64,000 nt of DNA from NCBI RefSeq assembly GCF_904848665.1, contig NZ_CAJHCQ010000010.1, positions 62,001 through 126,000 on the forward strand, given 5' to 3'. Position 1 is the stretch's first letter. Each line of letters starts with the position of its first letter. Shown here one piece after another: positions 1-8,552 of the stretch. Below the pieces are notes generated by a model. That model ran no database searches. It was given only the letters and a program-made list of their open reading frames with translations, and had not been told where the DNA came from. Source of the DNA: Paraburkholderia hiiakae. Lineage in GTDB: Bacteria > Pseudomonadota > Gammaproteobacteria > Burkholderiales > Burkholderiaceae. The position numbers were made by a program, and so were the translations under genes.

Positions 1-1464
1 GCCCGCGCCCGCGTTCACGGCGAGCGTCGCGCCTGTGATCAGCAAGCCATGCAGGCCGATCTGCGCACCCGCGCCGCCGCCGAGCGACGATGCACCCGTG
101 AGCACGAGCGTCGGTCGAAAACCGTTGTCCGCACGCACCACGATGCGCTTTCCGGCCGGCACGTTGATGGTCAGCGTCTCTTCATAGCGTCCGCTGTTGC
201 CGATCACGACGACGCCGCCGTTCGCACCAAGATTGTCGATCGCGGTCTGCACGCTTGCGTAGTCGGCGGGCACGCGCACGAGCGCGGGTGGGGGTTCGGC
301 ATCGGTGACATCGGCGGTGCGGTCGTACTCGCCGCCGCCCAGCTCGGCGGAGAAACCGTACAGGAAGTCGACGAGCAGTTGCGTGCCCGCGGGGAGGTCG
401 GGGCGCGAGGCGATCCGCCCGAGCACCGGATCGACCGCATACACGCCATTGGACGTCGGCAGATGCGCCCAGTTGCCCGCGACGTCCTGAAGATTGCATA
501 TGCACACGTTGTCGCCGTCGACGGCCGTGACGCCCGCCGCGCTCGACTCATAGAGGCACACGCTCAATGGGTAATAGCTGTTGCGCGCGGCGTCGAGCAC
601 GCGGCGGCTGATCGGCTCGGGCACGTCGAGCGGCGTCGAGAGACCCGCAAAGTCGTCGCGTGGTGCGGGCCGTGTATAGAGCGGCTGATCGATGCCAAGC
701 GGATGAAACCGGTAGCGGCGCGCATCGACGGACACAGCGGGCGATGCGCGCAGCGCGTAGGCATCGATGCTCCAGACGAACATGCCGATGTTCGGAATGT
801 TGTAGCGTCCGCGTCCGCTTTCGATGCGGCGCATCTCGGGGGTACGCATGATGGTGTCGAACGCGCCGCCGAGCCGCTCCAGCGGCTGCCATTGGCGCAG
901 GTCGGGGGTCGCGAGACATTGCGCACGCAGATGGTTCATGTATTGCGTGACGATCAAGCGCTGGAAGTATTCGACGGCGGTCGCGTTCCAGCCGGTGACG
1001 TCGCGCGCGATCTGTTCGAGCGCGACGGCGGTGCCTTTGCGCCGTCGGTAGGCGATCGTGTGGGCGACTTCGGCGCGCGGGCTCGCGATCGCGGGGGTCA
1101 CCCCGTGCAGCACCTGATAGCCGATCAGATCGCCGATATACGGCACAACCCAATCCGCGCAGGTCTCGACGAACTGGTCGTCGTAGAGCTGCTCGACGTT
1201 CTCCTGCAGCGCGGCGATCTGCTCCGCGATGACGCCGACGAGGCTCATCAGCGGTCCCGCCTGGGCACGCTGCTGAAGTTGCGCGAGTGTGTTTTGCTCC
1301 GTCGGCGTGAGCGGGTCGCCGTTGGCGACGAGCGTTTGCAGTTCGATCAGGGTGGCCTGGTCGTCGGCGTTCAGGATGCCGGGTGTGAGCTGCGCCCGGG
1401 CAAGATCACGGATGCGCAGGATGGCCGGCAGCAGCGTGAGCAGGTCCTGGGTAGCGAGGCTCAT
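1..1464 (-). CDS. eCIS tail protein I-like baseplate component with beta-helix region (partial, 3' end missing)
   Basis: The reading frame is open from ATG at 1464 to the left edge (488 codons seen, no stop). The N-terminal ~130 residues (start MSLATQDLLTLLPAILRIRD, then YDDQFVETCADWVVPYIGDL and a VAHTIAYRRRKGTA stretch) look like the phage tail protein I/Afp12-type wedge proteins that follow baseplate J genes in contractile systems. From about residue 390 the pattern changes to short hydrophobic strands (ASVQTAIDNLGANGGVVVI, later GLHGLLITGATLAVNAG), typical of the start of a right-handed beta-helix, which could be a receptor-binding or fibre-attachment part. It lies 28 bp after the upstream baseplate J gene in the same operon. 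The tail-wedge assignment is fairly secure; the beta-helix role is inference. Confidence 0.75.
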   Translation of the reverse strand, partial: MSLATQDLLTLLPAILRIRDLARAQLTPGILNADDQATLIELQTLVANGDPLTPTEQNTLAQLQQRAQAGPLMSLVGVIAEQIAALQENVEQLYDDQFVETCADWVVPYIGDLIGYQVLHGVTPAIASPRAEVAHTIAYRRRKGTAVALEQIARDVTGWNATAVEYFQRLIVTQYMNHLRAQCLATPDLRQWQPLERLGGAFDTIMRTPEMRRIESGRGRYNIPNIGMFVWSIDAYALRASPAVSVDARRYRFHPLGIDQPLYTRPAPRDDFAGLSTPLDVPEPISRRVLDAARNSYYPLSVCLYESSAAGVTAVDGDNVCICNLQDVAGNWAHLPTSNGVYAVDPVLGRIASRPDLPAGTQLLVDFLYGFSAELGGGEYDRTADVTDAEPPPALVRVPADYASVQTAIDNLGANGGVVVIGNSGRYEETLTINVPAGKRIVVRADNGFRPTLVLTGASSLGGGAGAQIGLHGLLITGATLAVNAGAG

Positions 1465-1492
1465 GGTGGTGTCTCCGTTGCGCCGGCGTGGC

Positions 1493-4400
1493 TCAGGTCA
1501 TCACGCCCGCGTCGATCGCGCCGGCGTCGAGCGTGAGCAGTTCGGCGGGATTGACGCTGCCATCAGGCTGTAGCGCCGAGATGGCCGCCACCAGTTGCGC
1601 CGATGGCTGCGGCGCGAGCGGGCCGGTGTCGATACGGTAGAGCTGCTGGATGTCGGCCGCGAGTACGCCGCTGACACCCTGAATCACGGCATAGACCTCA
1701 TCGAGCGTGACGGGCTGGCCGAAGTCGCGCGTGTCGAACGCGTAGGCCGCGCGCAAGGCCGCGATCACGTCGAGCGGCACTTGCGTCGGGTCCGCGTCCG
1801 GCGTGCATGTGATCGCGAGCTTGAGTGTGAACGTGGCGCTCGCGTAGCTCATGACGCTCACGGGAATCAGCGGGTCGCCGTGGCTCGCGAGGCTCGCGGC
1901 CAGGTTCGCCTGGGTGTCGCTGCCGGAGGGAATCGCGCTGCCGTTCGCGCCCGCGACACTCAGGTACATTCCGCGCGCGCGCCCGCCTGCGATCCACAGC
2001 GCGCTCGCCTTGGCGATGCCGGCGAAGGCGCTCGCAAAGTTCGCGTAGTCGTCGACGGAGACGACGCGATCGAGTGTGAGGATAGGCAACGGGGCGTTGA
2101 AGCGGGCGCTGTCGATGGATTCCGGATCTTGACCGCCTGTCGATGCGTTCGCGTTGGTGACGGCGCGCACGCCGAGGGGACGGGTGATCAGCGAGGTCAA
2201 CTGACCGGAGCGCAGATTGCCGGCCGTGCCGAGTCCCTTGCGATACTGCAGCCGCACGTTGTTCTGGCCGCCCGGCACGCGCGCGCCTTCTACGCCGTCG
2301 CCGAACTGGATCGTCGTGACGGCGGTGGCGTCCTGACTCAGCGAGTAGACGTGCGCGTTGCCGGCCTGCGCATAGAGCGCCGGCACTTCCTGCCAAAGCA
2401 GATCGTTGACGCGCACCTGCAGCGTCGATTGCGCGCCCTGCGCCGCGCTGGCGCTGGATACGTAGGTGAGCGGCGCCTGGCGCAGCGTGAAGCTCTGATT
2501 CGCCAGTGCGGCGTTGCCGCTGCCTGCGATCTCGGTGACGGTCTCGCCGTGCGTCGCGTCGGCCACGTTCGCGTTGATGGCGAAGCTCAACCGGTCGTAG
2601 CAGTTGGCGAGCGACGACTGAAAGCGCAGCGTCGTCGTGGTGGCAGTCGCCGTAACGGCGTCGGCGCCGTCGTCGAGCAGCGCGACTTCGCTCAACACCG
2701 GGTCACTCGCGAGCGGCGCGATCAGGAGCAGTGCGCCTGCGGGGGCGGTGAGCTGGATGGTCGAGCCGTCGTCGTCCTGCAGCGTCCAGCGCCACGTCGC
2801 GCTCACGCCCGTGCCAGGCAGTGCGTCGGGCGTCAGCAACTGCCATTGGCCCGATGCGCTCTGCTGCGCGGGCGGCGCGAGCATCACGAAGCTCTCACCG
2901 CCAACGAGCGTGCGAATCCTGCCGCTCGCGAAGCTGATCGTACTTACGTCGCGCGGTAACGCTACGCGTTGCAGTTTGCCCGTGATCGCGAGCGGACGGC
3001 CCGGCACGAGACCGGCCTGACTGGAACCAAGCGTCAGCGTTGCACCGAATACCGGGTAGTACAGAGGACGCGCACACGGTGTGAGTTCATCGCTTTGCAG
3101 GTGTGCGATGGTCGTATTGAGCGGGAACAGTTGGACATTCGTGGGATCTTCGGGCGCGAGCCGCGTGATCTTCGCGGACAGGCCGAAGTCGGCGCGCGAC
3201 ACCTGACTTGCCGTTTGCACGCGATAGAGCGTGTACCAGCGCTCGTAATGGAAGCGGCTGCCGACGTTGATCGGCGGCGTTGTTTTTGTCACTGGCTGAG
3301 TGATGCCGGGAAACACCGTCGCGGCGGCGTTGGCCAATGCCGTGGTGTTCGGTGACAGGGCCTTGAAGCTCGCGGCGGACACTGGCTGGGCGGCCGTGAT
3401 CAGTTTGGAGAAGTTCGGCGTGTTCAGCACAGGTGCGATGGCGGAATCCAGGTCGCTCAACGCGCTCGATGACAACGTGCCAAGCAGCGCAGGCGAAGTC
3501 GTGTTGTCCGAGATTGTCTTGAGCGTGGAGGCGACGTCGGCCGTCGCCGCCGCGATTGCCGAGCCGAACGATTCGAGCAGATCGACGGGGATGCTGCCGT
3601 AATACAGTCGCGGATACGCGAGCACGAACCAGCTCTGGTTGACTGCCTTCGGAAAGAGCGCGTCGAGATCGACGGGCCCGCCCGTGCTCACCGCGTAGCC
3701 CGGCCACGCCGTGTTCGGCGGCGAGCCGTTGAAGAGGTTCTGGTTCGTCGTGGTGTAGAGCAGATTGGGATTGGGCGCGGCCTGCCCGAAGAGCGCCCCG
3801 CGCTGGCGGAACACATAGACATGCAGCGCGAGTGCGGGCGGCGTGCTCCAGCCGCCGTCGAGCGCATCGCTCCACACGAGCCGCGTGAGGCCGCGCGTGC
3901 TGTCCTCTTCGACGCGGTCGAGCCAGCGCACATCCGAGAGTCCGGTGTCGGTCGTCGAGAGATAGCGGTCGCCGCCGACGAGTGCGATGACATCGCCGGG
4001 CTGGATCTGCAAGCCGGTGCCCGCAACGTACAGATCCGTGCCGCCCGCCTGCACAGCGGGCCATTGCGCGACTTGCGCGGCGAGCGCGTTCCATTCGACA
4101 AGCGCGGTGATGTCCTCGACGGTCTCGAAGTTCTGCGGCGACTGGTTCGGGTCGGGCACGCTCTGCACGCGCGTGCCGGTCGGAATCGTCACCGGCTGCG
4201 CGGCGAGCGCGGGCTGGCCAGGCGACGTATCGAGCGTGAATGCGAGCGCCGCGCTCGCCGCGACGCCGGGCGCGGGCCGATAGCCGATCAGCTGCGCCAG
4301 CGCTGTCACGGAACGCAATTCGGTCGCCGTGCGCAAAAACGATTCGTTGACGATGCGTTCCTGGTAGAACGTGATGACGTCGGCGGCGCAAGAAAACGCA

Positions 4401-4618
4401 TCGAGCAACGCGATGGTCCAGTCGTCGTCGGTGCGCGCGGTGAGCGGCGCGAGCGCGGGATAGTCGGTGCTCGACAGGCGCGCGAGCAGGCTCGCCTTGA
4501 AGGCCGGCTGCGTGCCGATCCGGTAGACCACGGCGGGCAGTCCGGCGTCGTTGGTCACGCCGGTCGGCGTCTCGGTGCCGATGCCCGCGCAGCAACCGCA
4601 ATTTCCGGCGTCGCTCAT
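1493..4618 (-). CDS. Putative eCIS/phage baseplate assembly protein (baseplate J family, large form)
   Basis: This 1041-aa protein has the layout of the long 'putative baseplate assembly protein' family, relatives of gpJ/gp6 wedge proteins. The N-terminal region (~residues 45-110, TDDDWTIALLDAFSCAADVI then FYQERIVNESFLRTATE) is typical of the family. The C-terminal third carries the gpJ-like section (GDGVEGARVPGGQNNVRLQY, then residues around DRVVSVDDYANFASAFAGIA). It would form part of the wedge ring around the spike. A Cys-rich start (NCGCCAG) is unusual. ATG at 4618 overlaps the preceding gene's TAA by one base, which supports this start and coupled translation. It is the second of two adjacent paralogue-like J proteins, the Afp11 position. 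Confidence 0.88.
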   Translation of the reverse strand: MSDAGNCGCCAGIGTETPTGVTNDAGLPAVVYRIGTQPAFKASLLARLSSTDYPALAPLTARTDDDWTIALLDAFSCAADVITFYQERIVNESFLRTATELRSVTALAQLIGYRPAPGVAASAALAFTLDTSPGQPALAAQPVTIPTGTRVQSVPDPNQSPQNFETVEDITALVEWNALAAQVAQWPAVQAGGTDLYVAGTGLQIQPGDVIALVGGDRYLSTTDTGLSDVRWLDRVEEDSTRGLTRLVWSDALDGGWSTPPALALHVYVFRQRGALFGQAAPNPNLLYTTTNQNLFNGSPPNTAWPGYAVSTGGPVDLDALFPKAVNQSWFVLAYPRLYYGSIPVDLLESFGSAIAAATADVASTLKTISDNTTSPALLGTLSSSALSDLDSAIAPVLNTPNFSKLITAAQPVSAASFKALSPNTTALANAAATVFPGITQPVTKTTPPINVGSRFHYERWYTLYRVQTASQVSRADFGLSAKITRLAPEDPTNVQLFPLNTTIAHLQSDELTPCARPLYYPVFGATLTLGSSQAGLVPGRPLAITGKLQRVALPRDVSTISFASGRIRTLVGGESFVMLAPPAQQSASGQWQLLTPDALPGTGVSATWRWTLQDDDGSTIQLTAPAGALLLIAPLASDPVLSEVALLDDGADAVTATATTTTLRFQSSLANCYDRLSFAINANVADATHGETVTEIAGSGNAALANQSFTLRQAPLTYVSSASAAQGAQSTLQVRVNDLLWQEVPALYAQAGNAHVYSLSQDATAVTTIQFGDGVEGARVPGGQNNVRLQYRKGLGTAGNLRSGQLTSLITRPLGVRAVTNANASTGGQDPESIDSARFNAPLPILTLDRVVSVDDYANFASAFAGIAKASALWIAGGRARGMYLSVAGANGSAIPSGSDTQANLAASLASHGDPLIPVSVMSYASATFTLKLAITCTPDADPTQVPLDVIAALRAAYAFDTRDFGQPVTLDEVYAVIQGVSGVLAADIQQLYRIDTGPLAPQPSAQLVAAISALQPDGSVNPAELLTLDAGAIDAGVMT

Positions 4619-7269
4619 TATTTGCCTCCGTGCAGGTCGAGGCGCAACACACCATGCTCGGGAAAGTCGGGATCGTTATCGAGCCGTGCGATCTCGTACG
4701 GGCCGATCGTGAGCTCGCCCGTGATCAGGTAGCTGCCATCGTTCGTACCCTGACGCTGAAACGTCGTCACCTGCACGGCGGCGACGCCGGGCACCGAACG
4801 CGCGGCCTGATAGATCTGGCTCAGATAGACGCTCTGGCCGAACGTGTAGTTGTCGGGCCAGAAGAGGCCCGTGCCGCCGCCGGGCAGACGCCGGTCGCCG
4901 AGCCGCGCTTTGAGCCGCTGTGCGACGTCGCTGCGGAAATAGTCGCTTTTCACGCACACGTGCAGCGCGATTTCGAGCGACACATAATGCGGCGCGCTCA
5001 CGTCGATATCGACGCCGGCCATGCGGTACGGGTCGAGTTCGCCGGGCAACGCCTCGTCGATCTGCGTGGCATTGGCGCCCGCGACGGGATCGGCGGTAAT
5101 GAAGACCGTGTGCCAGCTGCCGGTCCAGCGCACTTGCGCAACCGCACGCTGAATCGAGGGATCGCGTTCGGCGATCGTCGCGTAGTCATCGGCGGTGACG
5201 GCGCGCTCCTGCGTGCGGAATGCCTGCGGCGCTTCGCGACGCACCGTCGCTGCGTCTTCGGCGTCGACTCCGCCGCTCGCCGCCAGCGGATTGCGCACGC
5301 CGCTGATCGCGCCCGTGGTGCCGACGACATGGCCGATCGCCTCGGCGCCGACGTTGCCTGCGCTGCCATTGCCGATGCGGTAGCGCGCGGTGAACGCCGT
5401 CGTCGAGGGCGGCCGCATGCCGTACGTGCCGTCGCCGAAGCGCAGCGTCGCGTCGCCGCGCTCGTCGACTTCGACGACGAAATTCGCATCGAGCCCGTCA
5501 CTCTGGAGCAGCGTGCGCGCGGCCTGCCAGTGCGTCGCGACGCCGTTGTAAGTGCTGGCCAGCAGGATCTGCGGGACGACGTCGTTCATGTCGGTGTCGA
5601 CAACGTCAGCGGCCGGACCGAGCGGATCGTAGGGGGAGGGCAGCGTGCCGGCCGCGCCGCTTGCCACGACCGTGAGTTGCCCGGCGGCCTGGGTGAGGGG
5701 CGTACGCGAGAGCATCGGCCGGTAGCGCGGCGGCACCGGCGCGGACGGATTCGGATTGCACGGATCGCCACTGCAGGCAGGCACGTCCTGGAGTGACACT
5801 TGCGGCACGCTGCCGAGATTCTCGGGGAGGATCGTCTGCCCGTGATCGACGAGCACGAGGTTGCCGCGCGCGACGCTGATATCGACGAGCGGCAGCGACC
5901 CGTGCGCGGCATCGGTATAACCGTTCACGCAGAGCGGGAACGGCAGCGCGTCGGCATTACTCCAGCCGATGATCGTCACGGCCTGAGCGTTGAGCGGATC
6001 GGCGCCGCTCGCATCGACGCTCGTGAGGCGCACAAAATGGCGATGTGTCGGGTCGGCGTCGCCGGGCTCGCCGGTCAGCGGGCCGATGCGCTCTTCGAAG
6101 ACGAGCACGTCACCCTTTTGCAGTTGCGCGAACTGGCCTTTGAGCGTCGCGCTGGTCGCGCCGATCGGCAAGCAGCATTGGTCGTCGCTCCACGTGTAGA
6201 ACGACATCGTGTCGTGCTGCTGGTAGAGCGTCTGCTGATAATTGCTCGCTGCGAAGCGTGGTTCGAGCAGCGCTTCGAACACGAGTGGCGCGAGCAGCAT
6301 CGCGTTGGCGAGCTGCGCACCCGGCGCGATCTCGAATGGAAAGTTCGTGCATTGCGTGAGGAACTGCAGCCCCGGCAGCGTGAGCGTGACACTAGCCGCC
6401 GATAGCTGGAGCTGCACCCAGGTGCGTGCGTTGCAGCCGTCGTGCATCGGATAGTCGACGAGCACGGCATGGCGGCGCAGCGAGACGCGTCTTCGCGCGG
6501 TGCCAATATAGGCTTCAGTCGCGATCGCGTCTTGTTGATAGCTCAGTTGGTCGCATGCGTAAGCGATCAGCTCCGCGACCGCGAAACCCGTGTCGGCCTC
6601 GCTGCCCTGTTGCCACTTCGGCACGAGTTGCGCGAGGCGATCGAGCATCAACTGCCGGAATCCTGGGTAGTCCTTCGCGAGATAGTTGATGTCGGGTACG
6701 GGCGCGTCGGCGGGCGAGCACGTCGAGGACGGGGCGCAGTCGAAGTCGGACGGACATTGGACCTTGAAGCCGAACGCGATCTGGGACAGACGCGGGTCGA
6801 AGTTGGGCGGCGGATCGTCGTCGCTCGCGGAGGTCACGAGGCGCAACGTGTAGGTCGAAAAGTCGCCGGCCACCGCGGTGCGCACGACGAGCGTGCGCGT
6901 GCCATCCGCGAGTGCGCTGACGAGCGCGAGCGTGGCGGCTTCGGCGGCGGCGGTGTCGGGCGGCGCGGGCGTGGCGAGCGCCGTCGGCGCGGGCGAGCCG
7001 ACCGACGCCCATTGCACCGCGATGTGGGTCACGCGCTCGCCGCCAAGCACCTGCACGTTGAGCGCGGTGAGCGCGGCGTTCCCTGTCGGCAGCGGCTTGA
7101 AGCAGTGCACGAGCAGTGTGCGCTGGCGCAGCGGATCGGCGTCGGGCAGATCGTGATCGATGACTTCGAGGTAATCGATGCCATTGAGCGTCGGATGCGC
7201 GATCACGGCTTCGCGGCGCTTCTCGTCGCAGCAGCGCCACACGATGTCGGCGACGGGGATTGTGCTCAT
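4618..7269 (-). CDS. Putative eCIS/phage baseplate assembly protein (baseplate J family, first copy)
   Basis: This 883-aa protein is related in plan to the next gene. After an N-terminal beta-rich part, residues ~190-300 contain DINYLAKDYPGFRQLMLDRL and a FAVAELIAYACDQLSYQQDA stretch, the hallmark of large baseplate J-like wedge proteins. The C-terminal half has the FGDGTYGMRPPSTTAFTARY and ERAVTADDYATIAERDPSIQ segments shared with gpJ. The start is ATG 7269 because it overlaps the TGA of the gp25-like gene (ATGA); an upstream in-frame ATG at 7311 would overlap it by 46 bases. With its neighbour it probably forms heteromeric wedges, as in Afp/PVC and MAC particles. Confidence 0.88.
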   Translation of the reverse strand: MSTIPVADIVWRCCDEKRREAVIAHPTLNGIDYLEVIDHDLPDADPLRQRTLLVHCFKPLPTGNAALTALNVQVLGGERVTHIAVQWASVGSPAPTALATPAPPDTAAAEAATLALVSALADGTRTLVVRTAVAGDFSTYTLRLVTSASDDDPPPNFDPRLSQIAFGFKVQCPSDFDCAPSSTCSPADAPVPDINYLAKDYPGFRQLMLDRLAQLVPKWQQGSEADTGFAVAELIAYACDQLSYQQDAIATEAYIGTARRRVSLRRHAVLVDYPMHDGCNARTWVQLQLSAASVTLTLPGLQFLTQCTNFPFEIAPGAQLANAMLLAPLVFEALLEPRFAASNYQQTLYQQHDTMSFYTWSDDQCCLPIGATSATLKGQFAQLQKGDVLVFEERIGPLTGEPGDADPTHRHFVRLTSVDASGADPLNAQAVTIIGWSNADALPFPLCVNGYTDAAHGSLPLVDISVARGNLVLVDHGQTILPENLGSVPQVSLQDVPACSGDPCNPNPSAPVPPRYRPMLSRTPLTQAAGQLTVVASGAAGTLPSPYDPLGPAADVVDTDMNDVVPQILLASTYNGVATHWQAARTLLQSDGLDANFVVEVDERGDATLRFGDGTYGMRPPSTTAFTARYRIGNGSAGNVGAEAIGHVVGTTGAISGVRNPLAASGGVDAEDAATVRREAPQAFRTQERAVTADDYATIAERDPSIQRAVAQVRWTGSWHTVFITADPVAGANATQIDEALPGELDPYRMAGVDIDVSAPHYVSLEIALHVCVKSDYFRSDVAQRLKARLGDRRLPGGGTGLFWPDNYTFGQSVYLSQIYQAARSVPGVAAVQVTTFQRQGTNDGSYLITGELTIGPYEIARLDNDPDFPEHGVLRLDLHGGK

Positions 7270-7634
7270 GCCGCGCCTCCCGCGCCTTGCTGGAAGGTCT
7301 GCACTTGCCACTGGCTGTCCTGCACCGAGCGGAACGTCACGGTGACGGACAGCGTGGCGTCGGTCGCCTCGACGTTGACGTTTTGCACGACGATCAGCGC
7401 GCCGAGCCAGCGTTGCAACGCGCTCTGGATCAGCACCTGGGTCGCGCTCGCGAGTTCGAACGCGTTCGGCGCGAACACGAGTTGCGCGACGCCGCAGCCG
7501 AAGTCGGGCAGCATGACGCGCTCGCCGGGCGCGGTGAACAGCACCTGTTCGATCAGGTCGCGCAGATGCGTGTTGTCGTCGGTCTCGGCGGTGCGTCCGC
7601 GCGGGTCGTACTGGTAGGGATAGGCGAGATTCAC
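7266..7634 (-). CDS. GPW/gp25-like baseplate wedge protein
   Basis: A 122-aa protein starting at GTG 7634 (NLAYPYQYDPRGRTAETDDN). It has the compact gp25/IraD-type fold signature: an 'HLRDLIEQVLFTAPGERVML' helix, then PDFGCGVAQLVFAPN, the EPR-like core region of the gp25 family, then a beta meander with the motif ATDATLSVTVTF. gp25-like proteins nucleate sheath polymerisation at the baseplate (Afp9 position). Longer in-frame extensions give an Arg-rich unnatural N-terminus and overlap the PAAR gene, so the GTG start is preferred. It lies 35 bp after the PAAR gene and overlaps the following baseplate J start by ATGA. Confidence 0.88.
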   Translation of the reverse strand: MNLAYPYQYDPRGRTAETDDNTHLRDLIEQVLFTAPGERVMLPDFGCGVAQLVFAPNAFELASATQVLIQSALQRWLGALIVVQNVNVEATDATLSVTVTFRSVQDSQWQVQTFQQGAGGAA

Positions 7635-7669
7635 GGCGCGTCTCCGCTGTGCGATGTGCTTGGCGTGGG

Positions 7670-7987
7670 TCAGGTCGCGACCACGCGCGTCTGCACGACG
7701 ACGGGCACGAGCGGCGTGCCTGTCGGCGCGCACAGCGACACGCCGCTCTGGATCGCGAGCGGCTGGCCGAGCGCGCTCACGCGCGTGGCGCCCAGCGTCC
7801 ATTGGCCCGTCGCGCACGGGCCCGGCGCGGGCGACACGAACGGGCAACCCGCGACAGCCCACGGCGCGGCGATGGTCGCGACCGGCTGACCGCTCACGAG
7901 CACGCGCGGCACCGGCGCGGTGGGCAGCGCACTGCCGCCATGCGTGCAGAGCACGGTGGCGCCCATATGAAGAACGGGACCCGGCAT
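7670..7987 (-). CDS. PAAR-like spike-tip protein
   Basis: A 105-aa protein with PAAR-type repeats: MPGPVLHMGATVLCTHGGSA at the N-terminus, then RVLVSGQPVATIAAPWAVAG, a CPF..CATG pair of cysteines and RVSALGQPLAIQSGVSLC. PAAR proteins form the metal-binding sharp cone on the spike of contractile systems. Conserved His and Cys residues fit metal coordination. ATG 7987 is chosen over ATG 7999 because GGAGG lies six bases before it, overlapping the alternative start. It sits directly after the spike gene, in the Afp10 position. Confidence 0.85.
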   Translation of the reverse strand: MPGPVLHMGATVLCTHGGSALPTAPVPRVLVSGQPVATIAAPWAVAGCPFVSPAPGPCATGQWTLGATRVSALGQPLAIQSGVSLCAPTGTPLVPVVVQTRVVAT

Positions 7988-8003
7988 GATCGCCTCCATT
8001 GCC

Positions 8004-8552
8004 CTAGATGACGGTCAGCGCGCCGAGGTTGATGTCGACTACGTTGGCGGTCAACGTGATCGAGGCGCCCTGGCCGTTCTGGATGAAGATGCCCGCATCG
8101 TTGACGACAAGCATCGCGCCGCTCAGGCTCTTCAGCACGACGCCGCCAGTGGCGGGCGTGGGCGGCGCGTCGCTCAGCATCAGCATCTGCTGGCCGAGCG
8201 TTTGCAGACAGATGTTGGGCGAGCCGGGGATGCCCGCGAGCGCGAGCGGCGGAATGTCCGATGGCGCGCCCCAGCGGCAGCCGACCCACACCGGTTTTGA
8301 CGGATCGCCTTGCTCGAACTCGACCCAGACGCCGGCGCCGATCGGCGGCACCATATAGACGCCCATGGGCAGGCCGGTCGGCCCCGCGAGCGGCACGCAC
8401 GGTTCGGCCCAGCTAGTCGGCGTGAGGTCGCTGACATCGGGCACCTGCAACAGCAGGCGGCCGCGCATCAACGGGTCCAGATTGTCGAGCACGGTGCCGC
8501 GAAACTTGCCATAGAACGTGCGCGCCTGCGCTTGGGTGGTCGAGGCTGTCAT
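8004..8552 (-). CDS. Spike protein, gp5/gpV-like OB-fold (VgrG core) protein
   Basis: A 182-aa protein. Residues ~10-90 (FYGKFRGTVLDNLDPLMRGR, LLLQVPDVSDL, then WAEPCVPLAGPTGLPMGVYM and VPPIGAGVWVEFEQGDPSKP, ending VWVGCRWG) form the OB-fold of the gp5/gpV/VgrG spike family. The C-terminal ~80 residues (GGVVLKSLSGAMLVVNDAGI and the following strands) look like the start of the intertwined spike beta-helix. ATG 8552 overlaps the stop of the hub gene by ATGA. In Afp/PVC one VgrG-like protein carries both hub and spike; here they are two genes. It probably binds the PAAR tip encoded next. Confidence 0.87.
   Translation of the reverse strand: MTASTTQAQARTFYGKFRGTVLDNLDPLMRGRLLLQVPDVSDLTPTSWAEPCVPLAGPTGLPMGVYMVPPIGAGVWVEFEQGDPSKPVWVGCRWGAPSDIPPLALAGIPGSPNICLQTLGQQMLMLSDAPPTPATGGVVLKSLSGAMLVVNDAGIFIQNGQGASITLTANVVDINLGALTVI

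Noticed and set aside
49..1536. Long plus-strand ORF of 495 codons
   Set aside because: Arg/His/Asp-rich composition typical of an antisense shadow; the minus strand reads a tail protein I-like product through the same bases.
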